11,123 nt of DNA from Bondarzewia mesenterica. Lineage: Eukaryota > Basidiomycota > Agaricomycetes > Russulales > Bondarzewiaceae. Numbering within the stretch: position 1 is the first letter of the stretch; each line of letters starts with the position of its first letter. Under the pieces are notes generated by a model. That model did not search any database. It was not told the origin of the DNA and saw nothing but the letters and a program-made list of their open reading frames with translations. Positions 1 to 8,600 of this stretch are shown here, in pieces. The stretch is from NCBI GenBank assembly GCA_004802705.1, contig SGPL01000815.1, positions 1 through 11,123 of the forward strand. Direction: 5' to 3'. The position numbers were made by a program, and so were the translations under genes.

Positions 1-1201
1 GGACCACAAGGTAGTCTCGGTGCTATTCCTAGACATTGAAGGCGCATTCCCCAAAAACGCGGTAACAGACCGCCTTCTCCACAACATGCACAAGAGGTGC
101 ATTAATGAGGTATACGTATTATTCATAGAACACTTACTATGGGACTGATGCACCACCCTGTGCTTCGATGATTACACATCGGCATTTATAGACCTCGCTA
201 ACAGAATCGGGCAAGGAGACCCGCTCTCCATAATACTCTATCTATACTACAACACTGACCTTCTAGACGTACCCCATGGCCCCAAGGAGTCGGCCACCTC
301 CTTCGTCGATGATGCGGCCTTCATCGCAGTCGGAAAAACCTTCAGCGAAATGCACAAAACATTGGCACGAATGATGAAACGAGCAGGAGGAGGTATTGAC
401 TGGTCGAAAGACCACAACTCATGCTTTGAAGACAGTAAACTCGCACTCATCGACTTCTCAAGACGCCGGGACCCAGACACGACCCACCCCGGCAAGACGA
501 CACTAGCAAGATGCCCGCCTCTCACCCTCCCATCGGTCACCATCCACCCCTCAACGTCAGTCAAATTCCTCGGAGTTTACTTTGACCAGGAATTATGATG
601 GAAAGTTCAGGTTCAACACGCAATAGGTAAAACAATGAAATGGACCCTACAGCTCCGGCGCCTCTCCCACGTCTCCACAGGTCTACCGCCTATATTCGTC
701 CGATGCCTGTACGAAAGCATGGCAGTCACAAAACTAACTTATGCAGCCCCCATTTGGTGCGTTCCCATCCACACCAAGGGCAATGGATGATGCACGGGTT
801 CTATTGGAGTCATCAAGCAGCTCGGTAAGGTACAGCGACTCACCGTGCTAACCTTCACAGGCACCCTACCATCCACCACGCAAGATGTCCTAGAAGTACA
901 TGTGTTCCTCCTCCCAGTACCCCTCCTCATCGACAAAGTATGCCACCGAGCAGCACTACGCATTGCCAGCATCCCGCCGAAACATCCCCTCTACCGGCCA
1001 GTGCGAGACGGGGCAACCTTTAACCGCAAAACCAACTGTTCACCGCTACATGACCTCATGCACATATACGGACTCAAACCTAACACCATCGAAACAATCT
1101 ATCCCATTCGCCATCTCCGCCCCTCAGCACGCCCCGCTTTCTCAACCCACATCAAAAAAGACAAAAAAGCAGCCATAGCCACCGACCGAAAGCTCAAATC
1201 C

Positions 1202-1606
1202 ATCATCCGGGTCTACACGGACGGCTCAGCCATCGACAATAAGGTCGGGGCAGCAGCATTTCTATATCGGGAGGACAGAAGAGGGGAGGAGCCAAAAAAG
1301 CTGCTCTACCACCTCGGTAGCACACACGACCACACGGTCTTCGAAGTGGAGGCAGTAGGACTAACACTGGCAGCAGAACTAATACGTCGCAAAAGCACCG
1401 ACATATGCCAGCTAACATCCATCAGCCTAGACAATCAAGCAGCTATCGCCGCTACAAACCTTCGCCGCCCCAAACCCAGATACCACATACTGGACAAATT
1501 CATCAAGCAGGTCGACCACCTCCAAGATACACGAGGTGGGGCATACTAACTTCAAATCCACTGGGTATCGGGCCACGAGGACATCGCACGCAATGAGGCA
1601 GTAGAC
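1202..1606 (+). other. RNase H domain of the LINE
   Basis: RNase H removes the RNA strand of the RNA:DNA hybrid made during retrotransposition. The D-E-D-D set is visible in order (codons at 1220, 1349, 1430 and 1604), with spacing normal for the domain. The TAA at 1547-1549 falls between the third acid and the HWVSGH strand, so any translation would stop before the last catalytic acid. LINEs with a carboxy-terminal RNase H belong to the I/Tad1/R1-like groups, which narrows the family. Confidence 0.88.
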
Positions 1607-1933
1607 AAGGGGGCCAAGCAAGTGGCCAAGGGTAAGACCAGCCTGAGGATGCGCCTCCTCGAATACCTCCATAACGGAGCACTCCCAGCTAGCATATCCG
1701 CAAGGTGACAAGCCCACCAGGACACCTTACTCGAACGCTGGAAAAAAGAATGAGAATCTTCACCACGACACGCACGCATCAGCAAATACGACCCGTCACT
1801 ACCATCCAAATCCTACCTACGCCGCGTCAAAACCCTTACCAGAACTCAAGCGAGCCTACTCATACAGCTTCGTACCGGCCATATCCCCTTACAACAACAC
1901 CTCTGGTGCATAGGGAAGGCCGAATCTGTGATC

Positions 1934-1987
1934 TGCACATACTGCGTGGACGCCAAAGAAACGGTAAGGCACTACCTTATTGATTGT
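1934..1987 (+). other. C-terminal CCHC zinc knuckle of the LINE ORF
   Basis: The residues read CTYC, eight residues, H, four residues, C. This is the CX2CX8HX4C knuckle usually found at the carboxy end of LINE polyproteins, where it is thought to contact nucleic acid. It follows RNase H after a linker of about 110 codons that contains two of the stops (1706 and 1751). All four metal ligands are intact. Confidence 0.8.
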
Positions 1988-2185
1988 CAGTTCTTCCGAA
2001 AGGACCACCTCGTCCTCAAAAACGCCCTATGCCATGATGCCAATGACCTCAGCAAACTCCTCTCTAACAATACCTCCAACGCCAAACCTCTATTCTGATA
2101 CATCCGCGACACTGGCCGCTTCAAAGACATATATGGGGATAAATTCAAGATTAATAGTGCCGACACAGAATTAAACGACTACTAA

Positions 2186-2869
2186 AAGCAAAGCAAGAGC
2201 CCACAAACTCCGTACGTACCGCCACCCTTCACGAGAAAACACAGATGCTCGCACCACCCCCTCAGATCATCACGCATTCGATAATCACCCAACATCGCAA
2301 CTTATCACAACTTATCACAATTTATCACGACCCGCACCCTGCTCGCAAACGCGGGGGTCGCCCATGCTACGCTCTCAAGCGCGCTCAATTACTCGGTGCT
2401 GGCTAGCTCTTCTTATAGGGATGAATCACATGCTGAGGGTTAGTGGCTGGGTATAAGGGGATGTCGGTCGGTCCTGCTGGTGATCTCGGGCGTTCTAGAT
2501 CTGCACATTTTATTCTTTCTCTTCTTTTTTACCTTACCCCGGTCTCCCTTCTCGTTGTTATTTGAGGGTCTACCCTCATCTTTTGCAGTCCCTGTGCAAA
2601 GCCGCTTTGGTGGCCGAGCATCTAACAGACTTACTACATCACGGAGCCCCTCACTCATACTGTTTCACTCTTAACTACTTCACTTTCTTCCACGTTTACG
2701 TCGCCCCGTCTAAGCTGAGTTTAGAAGCTCGGGTCCCACTTTTGGCATCCGGGAGGGACAATGCCGACTTGGGTACATTTGGGGATGGCAAGGGGTTTAA
2801 CAGTCCTAGTAGCGACTGTATAGTGTCTAACATAAGGCTCGTAGCCTTAAGGACAATAAATTGGATTTC
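2186..2869 (+). other. 3' untranslated region of the LINE
   Basis: This stretch after the natural stop holds no convincing gene. Open frames in it are short and lack any recognisable domain. It is richer in GC and CpG than the DNA beyond 2884, like the coding part, so it belongs to the element. It contains a short 10-bp tandem repeat, a pyrimidine-rich tract near 2510-2560 and the 3' hairpin. Such 3' regions carry the signal by which the element's RT recognises its own RNA; that role is inferred here. Confidence 0.75.
2299..2330 (+). repeat. 10-bp tandem repeat in the LINE 3' UTR, three copies
   Basis: Two identical units CTTATCACAA are followed by a third, TTTATCACGA, that differs at two positions. 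The tract is too short to be more than a local slippage product. It may vary between copies of the element and so help to subtype them. Confidence 0.8.
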
Positions 2870-2883
2870 AAAAAAAAATAAAA
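2833..2883 (+). terminator. LINE 3' end: hairpin, AATAAA and A-rich tail
   Basis: TAAGGCT (2833-2839) and AGCCTTA (2843-2849) form a perfect 7-bp stem with loop CGT. The canonical polyadenylation signal AATAAA follows at 2855-2860. A run of nine A at 2870-2878, then T and four more A, closes the element. The order hairpin, signal, tail is what a polyadenylated LINE transcript leaves behind. The hairpin may be the RT's template-recognition element; this is inference. Confidence 0.8.
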
Positions 2884-5220
2884 GGGAAAGCTACTACTAG
2901 CATTAATAGTAGATGCTGGAGTAGTTAGTTTTGACAGGTAAAAAAATAACAGCTTCTCTTAACTGATTATATAAAGTAATCAAGTTGTGTTTGAGTTCAA
3001 CTTATAAATAAATATATCATCACAACTGATAGATTGATNATCTACCTAAAGACTGATTCTTACATGCTAGTATTAGATCTTATTTTAGTTTAATTATTTA
3101 GCTCTATAAGCTTTAAGTCATCATTCATCATTCAGCCAATTAATAAGAATAATGATAAAGAGCCATTCTTATTATCTTTATCACTNTATTATAGATCAAA
3201 TTAAACAATAAGAGAAAAAAAAAGAGCTAAAAAAAAATAATGATGTTTATATGTGGATGGTTCAACCCTTNTTGTAGGGCAAAGGTAGTCACAATAATAT
3301 TTTAGCCTCTTTATTAATAAAGGCTAAGCTATAGCATTTAGAGATCACATAAAGTTGTTACGATATATTGGCCATAAAAATCATTACTTGCTTTTTTGAA
3401 TAATGCATACTCTGTCACTCTTGTATTCTTTTGCAATCTCTATATTGAGCCCAACCATCACTATCAGTCAGTAATAAATATGAGCTAACAAGTATTAGAT
3501 GCTCTTCTTTCCCCCTTGAGCTGAGGTTTATTATATCATCTTAGTTGCTAAAAATGTAGGGTCAGCAAGACTGTGTGATGGAGCTGTGTGCACATGATGA
3601 CTATAAATATCTAAAGTAAACTTCAATAAGATAGAAGGGAAAAGAAACNATGACTCATAAAGTCTGAAATTTCATACAGGTGTATATCAAAACATTAGAT
3701 GTTAAAGATTGAGAGAGTTAAAAAATATAAAAACTTATAAACATCAAAGAAGCAGTTCTTTATCTCATTTCNAAGGAAGAAGGCCTTCACTTTTNAATCT
3801 TTAGTCAATTGAGCCATGTTTGTATTTAATTCCCTGAAGAAGGTGTCATCATCTTCAGCACCTTTAATATCCTAAAGATAGTGAACACAGGTAGAGAATT
3901 ATTTATTATAAGTCTTCATGTATGTGAATAAATAGTCATTNTNCAATAAAGGTCATGGGAGCTTCTCACTATCCTTTATAATGATAGCTGTGAATCNTAA
4001 GTTAATATAATATGCAATGAGCACAGTACACTAAACATATTAACTCATTGAGGGCTGCTGATCAGAACAATGTCAGTGTGATAGATGCATTATAAGCATT
4101 GATTGAGGAAACAAAGAAAAGTAACTTAATTTTATTATACACAGCTACAGCCCACTAATAAATTTAGTTTTAGAGTCCACAGAGCTGGTTGTACTTTAAA
4201 AAGTCAGAATTATTCTCATTGACAGTATCCTTTGGCATTTTGGTGAAGGTCTTATCAAGTGAGGCTGCTCAAAGCCCTAATGCTACTCATTAGTGCTAAT
4301 CACCACACACACTAATCTTAGCATCACTATTAAACATGCTCAACAAGGTCATCACTGATGAGGATTTTTTTATTAAAGCTAAATAGATGTTAAATATGCT
4401 GAGATGGCAGTGTCAAACAGCATGTAGTGAGCTTTGCATTATCTTGCATGACTTATGCTACTTAAATAGAGATATTATTATGATAGAGGTAATATAAAAA
4501 AAGGCATCAAAGGAGACAGCAGTGAAAACAGTGAAGACATTACAATTTATAGAGTTTGTGAAGAGGAAGAAAGTCGTATGCAACTAGAGGAGCAGAAAAA
4601 GCATTGCTTGGCTGTCATTATTTTAATAATCTAGTTTATTATGATGCAGATTGCATTAGGCTCTTCTTTGATAACTGTTCACTTTTAATTCTGTGTGATG
4701 ATGCTGTAAGATTGAATTTAATATTTAGCTCAAGATAGGATAGAGGAGATGAAAAAAGGTCTACATTAATAGCTGATCATCATAACTATTATCAAGGCAG
4801 TCAGGTTTTTGTGGCTTGGCTTAATAGCTTAGCCTAGTCTTGTCTTGTTGAGGCTTCAAAAGGATTTCAGAACACTAGCTATTGGCTAAGTCAAGCAAGG
4901 TAAGAAAAGGCAAAGGTAGGGACTTTAACCCTATGTCCTATTACAATGGTTCTATTAAATTACAAGAGCAGATGAAAAAGATCAAGCTGAACTAAGTACA
5001 AGTTAAATCACAATAGTATGCGGTGCATGAGATAGCTTATATAATTATACAAAGCATGAGAGTAAAAGGGCTAGTAGAGGTAAAATGGTTGCAGTTAGCT
5101 AGACTACCTTATAAGGAGGGATAATAATATTATATATTCATAAAAGAAACATAAAATATTATATAATACTATCATTTATGACAACTGCCCTCTCACTACC
5201 TTCTTGTTGCCCTCAACAAG
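2884..5220. other. AT-rich, CpG-stripped intergenic DNA without a recognisable gene
   Basis: No open frame of useful length or known motif was found on either strand. Only three CpG dinucleotides are visible (3361, 4575 and 5021) in 2.3 kb, while TpG and CpA are common. This pattern fits long-term cytosine methylation and deamination, or a RIP-like process, of old repeat DNA. Small inverted repeats occur, such as GATAAAG with CTTTATC near 3154-3182 and CTTAGCC with GGCTAAG around 4826-4890. None has an obvious role. The original identity of the sequence is not recoverable by eye. Confidence 0.7.
3039..3997. other. Cluster of nine isolated ambiguous bases
   Basis: Single N characters stand at 3039, 3186, 3271, 3649, 3772, 3795, 3941, 3943 and 3997, and nowhere else in the window. 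Isolated N inside continuous sequence usually marks consensus conflict between reads, here perhaps from merged near-identical repeat copies or alleles. They are not gap filler. Confidence 0.9.
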
Positions 5221-5899
5221 ATCCTAGTCAGTGGTATATCCATACAAGTCTAGGTCAGTATAGCGAACTTAGTCGAAGTGAATGGAGTCATTATTATTGT
5301 GATCATTGATACACTCACGATGCCCCTAGGGAAGAAACAACACCCCAAAAGACACCACAGGTGATGTGTAAGAGGATGAGTCAAGTAAATGTCTCCTGCA
5401 AAGACACAAGTGTGTGGATAGATAGGTACAAAAGATAAATAATAGCATGCAATTAGATGCAATATCAGAGTGATGTTCTAATAAAGGTGTGAAGTTAGTG
5501 CAATATTTATGGTCAAAGGTCTGAGATGTTATAGAATAGGAGGATGGATAGGAGTGTTGGATTTCAAATCAGAGCACCAGTATAAGGCACGGTGACATGC
5601 ATGATGTTACTAGATATTGAGATCAAAACCTTAAAAATTGCATATATATCTACAGCTACATGCATGTATTGCCTCCTCAGTCACTTTCCCTGTGACTAAG
5701 GTGAGCCCACTCTACTACTCATACCATGGACACTGATACTTATGCAGCTACCATGTAGACCTGACAGGATTGGAACAGGTATACTATATAATCGCTTTTC
5801 CTGTGACTGTGACCTGATGAGTTCAGAACAGTTGATTTTCTACATGTTATGGGCTCACTACTGTGAAGTGCAACTTATTGACTAAAAGGATGAATGGCT
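5221..5899. other. Intergenic DNA between the CpG-poor tract and the 160-bp array
   Basis: No gene could be supported. A minus-strand frame from 5395 to 5176 follows an acceptor-like TTTGCAG and reads a hydrophilic peptide. It contains three stops in 72 codons, which is about chance level. CpG reappears here. A perfect 6-bp inverted repeat AGTCAC/GTGACT sits at 5679-5697. Weak similarity to the following array may begin near 5890. Confidence 0.5.
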
Positions 5900-6981
5900 T
5901 GAGAAATGTGCTATTGGTGATGAATATATAAGTGTAATGCCTCACCAGAAAGGTAATTTTATGGAGAATCCATGCCAGCACTCACTGAAGTCTTCTGGTG
6001 AAGTCTTTATCCTCCCTAAAGAAGAACAGTGTTTTTATCAGTAAGCATATGGTAAATGTAGAACAAGTGGTCCTATAAACCAATATGCAATTTTTATATA
6101 TGTGCAGAAATCTATTATCATGTAGAACATTGGCTGATACTCACTGAAGCTTATTGTGCAAGTCTTAATCCTTCTTAGGCAACAATACTGATATCCTGTT
6201 GAAAGCATCATAGACAATGTATAACAAGGGTTCTTGTAAATAAATATTTAAGCTTTATATATCAAAAGAAAGCTATTGGGATGTAGAATCTGGAGCTCAC
6301 TGAAGCCTTTTTGCAAAGTCTTTGCCTTTTTCGAGAATAAATAGTGTGTTTACTGGTAAATGAGGCCGAAGATGCAAAACAAGAGTTAACATGGATGAAT
6401 ATATAATTGTGATATATGTGTAAAAAGCTATTATAATGGAGAATCCACATTATACAATGCCGAAGCTGTCTGGCAATGCCATCAGCCTTCCTAGCAAGAA
6501 ATAGTGATCACACTGAGAAATATCATTTTAGAGAATAGAACAAGTGTTATACATAATGAATATACAAGTTTTATATATGGGTAGAAAGGTATTGTGATGC
6601 AGAATGCTCTCTGAATAATGCCAAAGCCATTTGGCAAAGTCTTATACCTTCTCAATGAGGAACAGTGATCATATCGGTGAATACTATTATAAATCCAGTA
6701 CAAGTCTAAGTGGGGATGAATATACAAGTTTTATATGTCAGCCTGAAGCTATTTTGATGCAAAATTTATGCTCACTAATGCCAAAGCCTTTAAGCAAAGT
6801 TCTACACCTTATCGGGGAAGAGCAGTGATCACACTGATAAACATCATTGTAAATACAATATAAGTGCCAGCAGGAATGAATATACAAGTGTGGCATATGA
6901 GCAAGAACCTATTATAATGTAGAATCCATGCTGGCTGAAGCTGAAGTCATTTGGAAAAGTTTTACACCTTGCTGAGGAAGA
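5900..6981. repeat. Tandem satellite-like array, unit about 160 bp, about 6.7 copies
   Basis: A recurring block starts with GAATATACAAGTTTTATAT or a variant, then a CTATTNTGATGNAGAATCC-like stretch, then CACTGAAGCC, then a GGCAAAGTCTTNNACCTT-like stretch, then AACAGTGATCACACTG and AGAACAAGTG. The anchor block recurs at 5922, 6081, 6242, 6397, 6558, 6718 and 6878, giving spacings of 159, 161, 155, 161, 160 and 160. Copies are clearly diverged, the earliest ones most, while the last three resemble each other best. The final unit is cut after about 104 bp at 6981, where the inverted-arm element begins. The period is close to a nucleosome repeat, as in many satellites. No coding frame runs through it. 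Confidence 0.85.
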
Positions 6982-7140
6982 ATCTAAGAATCTCAGCCAA
7001 GCTGTTAAAAACAATCAACAGCAAGCCAGCTCGACCCCATTACCTTTCCCATAAGTTTTGGTCAGGCTATCACTCATTAGCCCAACCCCATTACCTTCTC
7101 TGAGAATCTCGGCTGAACTGTCAGACACAGTGAACAGTGA

Positions 7141-7163
7141 GCAGGCAAAGCTCATATGCCTGC
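7141..7163. repeat. Perfect 7-bp hairpin in the left arm
   Basis: GCAGGCA (7141-7147) and TGCCTGC (7157-7163) are exact reverse complements around a 9-nt loop. They lie next to the arm's copy of the TGCCTGCTC repeat core, so the hairpin may have arisen from two opposed copies of that core. Confidence 0.6.
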
Positions 7164-7172
7164 CTAGTTAAT

Positions 7173-7246
7173 GCTCAGCTGACCATCGGCATCGAGCAAA
7201 AAGCAGCTTCGGCTGGACTATCTAAGATAGTATAAAGGCACTGAAT
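7173..7246 (-). repeat. Inner segment of the left inverted arm
   Basis: Read on the minus strand, this begins ATTCAGTGCCTTT, continues through ATCTTAGATAGTCCA and GCTTTTTGC, and ends GGTCAGCTGAGC. The plus-strand segment 10642-10714 gives the same blocks in the same order with small differences. Similarity stops at about 7247, which marks the inner edge of the shared arm. It contains the perfect dyad ACTATCT-A-AGATAGT at 7218-7232. Confidence 0.75.
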
Positions 7247-7251
7247 AGGCT
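7211..7251 (+). repeat. Direct repeat bordering the 56-bp array, left copy
   Basis: The segment starting GGCTGGACTATCTAAGATAG and ending CTGAATAGGCT is repeated in the same orientation at 7991-8030. Most positions match, including the terminal TGAATAGGCT. It overlaps the inner end of the left inverted arm, so the arm end exists twice, once on each side of the array. Confidence 0.7.
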
Positions 7252-7254
7252 CTC

Positions 7255-7905
7255 AGTCCAGCTGTCTCAGATGGTCACTAATGATTATTGAGCTATTTTT
7301 TATATTGGTTGGCTCAGCCCTCTCAGATAGTCACTGATAACTACTGAGCTATATTTCATATTAGTCCATGTAGCCCACTCAGATGGTCACTGATGACCAT
7401 TGAGCTATTTTTCATATTGGTTAGTGCAGCCATCTCAGATGGTCATTAATGACTGCTGAGCTGTTTTTTATTTTGCTGAGCTCATCCATCTCAGATGATC
7501 ACCGATGACTGCTGAGCTATTTTTTCATTTTGCTAAGCCCACTCATCTTAGATGGTCACTAATGACCCTCACATTATTTTTCATATTGCTAGGCCCACCC
7601 ATCTCAGATGGTTGCTGATGACCCTCATACTATTTTTTATTTTGCTGGGCCCAAGCATCTCACACAGTCACCAGTGATTTTGATATTATTTTACATATTG
7701 CTGAGCCCAACCATCTCACATGATCACCAATGACCACTGAGCTATTTTTCATATTGGTCGGCCCAACCATCTCAGATGATCATCGACAATCACCAAGCTA
7801 TTTTTTATGTTAGTCAGCCCAACTATCTCAGATGGTCACTGATAATTGCCGAGCTATTTTTTATATTGATCGGCCCAACCGTCTAAGATGGTCTTGGCAA
7901 GATGC
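7255..7905 (+). repeat. 56-bp tandem array, about 11.5 copies, with dyads in each unit
   Basis: The TCTCAGAT block or its variant recurs at 7265, 7321, 7377, 7433, 7489, 7546, 7602, 7658, 7714, 7770, 7826 and 7882. Ten of the eleven spacings are exactly 56 and one is 57, although the units differ considerably in sequence. Each unit joins a GC-richer half (GCCCAACCATCTCAGATGG, then TCACTGATGACC) to an AT-rich half (GAGCTATTTTTCATATTGG). The best units hold the dyad CCATCT-C-AGATGG (7431-7443 and in the 7602 unit). One unit holds a second, overlapping dyad ATGGTCA-CTGA-TGACCAT (7383-7400). Period 56 is not a multiple of three and frames are not kept open, so the array is not coding. Confidence 0.92.
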
Positions 7906-7950
7906 TGGGCCTAACCATATAAAACATCAGCGAGTGGCTGGTTGGGCCCA
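7906..7950. repeat. Inverted repeat closing the 56-bp array
   Basis: TGGGCCTAACCA (7906-7917) and TGGTTGGGCCCA (7939-7950) pair over 12 bp with one mismatch around a loop of about 21 nt. The right half is the reverse complement of the GGCCCAACC block found in array units. The array therefore ends in a short inverted piece of itself. Confidence 0.65.
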
Positions 7951-7990
7951 AATCCACTGGACTGTCTCAGTCACCGAAAATGCACATTCA

Positions 7991-8030
7991 GCCAGACCAT
8001 CTTAGATGATAGTAAGGGACTGAATAGGCT
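7991..8030 (+). repeat. Direct repeat bordering the 56-bp array, right copy
   Basis: The stretch from GCCAGACCATCTTAGATGAT to GACTGAATAGGCT parallels 7211-7251. If the element's left arm once ended here, the array lies inside the arm. If it ended at 7246, this is a duplicate carried along by expansion of the array. The sequence alone does not decide. Confidence 0.65.
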
Positions 8031-8247
8031 TAATATTCTTCTTTACCAGTAAGTGAAGCAACAAGCCAACTTGGTTCGACTTATTGCTCATTTCTCCCCT
8101 TCCGATCTTGCCTCATTCTGCTAAAATAAAACATTTCCCTGTTTCTCATCACCTTCCACACACATCTGTCTCATTTAACAGGTCACGGATACATCAGTGC
8201 TGGGTGAGCTGAGACAATCAACATGGAGGATGAGTGGCTTGACTCAT
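8031..8247. other. Interior start, no feature recognised
   Basis: Unique-looking DNA between the array-side direct repeat and the first coding-like segment. It has a pyrimidine-rich stretch (about 8085-8175) but no frame, repeat or site that I can support. Confidence 0.4.
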
Positions 8248-8521
8248 TTATCCTCGCTTGCATGATCGTCCAGTGACAAATGGTGCTGTCTGAGTCATTG
8301 GGGCCTTGAATATAAAGATGTTTGGTGGGAGCTCTAAGGCAGCATGGATGTTGAGTGGGAGCATAGGGATGGTGAGCATCATGGATAATCTTTTGACTGG
8401 GTCATTGTGCTTGATAATTTCAATGTCACAAGGCTCTATGGCCATGTGCCAGGCCATGCTTGTGCCTCTTGATGAGGATGAGAATTTGAGCTCATACATA
8501 ATGAGCTCACTGAGTCCATAC

Positions 8522-8600
8522 GTATGTTCTTCTTGTTTCTATTTTTTAGAGTCTGAGACTGCTATGATGCTAACTTGTTCCTTCCACTGTCTACATGCAG
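8522..8600 (+). other. Intron-like signal set on the plus strand
   Basis: GTATGT at 8522, a branch-like TGCTAAC at 8568-8574 and CAG at 8598-8600 give a 79-nt unit of normal fungal intron size. The upstream plus frame is open (from 8306), but the downstream frame meets a TAA after five codons. It may be the remains of a plus-strand gene or a coincidence. It conflicts with the minus-strand reading of the same DNA. Confidence 0.25.

Larger units (their letters stand above)
2..2185 (+). pseudogene. LINE reverse transcriptase-RNase H polyprotein, 5'-truncated by the window and broken by nonsense codons
   Basis: The frame starting at base 2 reads for 727 codons to a natural TAA at 2183-2185 without any frameshift. 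The polymerase motifs are motif A LDIEGAF (catalytic D at 32-34), motif B RIGQGDPLS (203-229), motif C FVDD (302-313), motif D around WSKDHNS and motif E FLGVYFDQEL. A thumb-like segment CHRAALRIAS follows near 940-970. RNase H shows its four acids: YTDGS (D at 1220), FEVEA (E at 1349), LDNQA (D at 1430) and the GHEDIARNEAVD segment (D at 1604). A CX2CX8HX4C knuckle lies at 1934-1987. In-frame stops are TGA at 146, 596, 788, 1706, 1751 and 2096 and TAA at 1547. At least at 146 and 596 an arginine is usual in relatives, so CGA to TGA is the simplest cause. The catalytic residues survive, so decay is recent. The copy cannot make a full protein. Confidence 0.93.
1..2883 (+). mobile_element. LINE (non-LTR) retrotransposon, 3' part, Tad1/I-like
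   Basis: This is the 3' portion of a non-LTR retrotransposon running off the left edge. The order is reverse transcriptase, RNase H, C-terminal CCHC knuckle, a 3' UTR of about 685 nt, a poly(A) signal and an A-rich tail, which is the order expected for I/Tad1-type LINEs. The first ORF, the endonuclease and the 5' end lie outside the window, so the target-site duplication cannot be seen. Base composition and CpG content drop sharply right after the A-tail near 2883, which agrees with a 3' insertion boundary. Assignment to a basidiomycete Tad1-like group rests on recognised wording of the RT and thumb region and is an inference. Confidence 0.9.

Noticed and set aside
247..564. Minus-strand open frame opposite the RT domain
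   Set aside because: It is the shadow of the well-supported plus-strand RT frame.
1203..1717. Minus-strand and alternative plus-strand frames over RNase H
   Set aside because: They overlap clear RNase H motifs in the main frame and show none of their own.
2440..2900. Open frames in the LINE 3' UTR on both strands
   Set aside because: They overlap the 3' UTR, the poly(A) signal and the tail, show no domain, and one crosses the insertion boundary.
3259..3268. GGTTCAACCC, a match to the tRNA B-box
   Set aside because: The flanking bases do not form a T-arm, and no A-box, anticodon arm or acceptor stem could be placed.
5176..5395. Hydrophilic minus-strand segment after an acceptor-like TTTGCAG
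   Set aside because: Three stops in 72 codons is close to random expectation, and no domain or 5' splice partner was found.
6262..6828. Short open frames inside the 160-bp array
   Set aside because: They do not recur in register from unit to unit and are explained by AT-rich repeat sequence.
7255..7905. CRISPR-like array
   Set aside because: The whole 56-bp unit repeats. There are no unique spacers between conserved repeats, and the context is eukaryotic.
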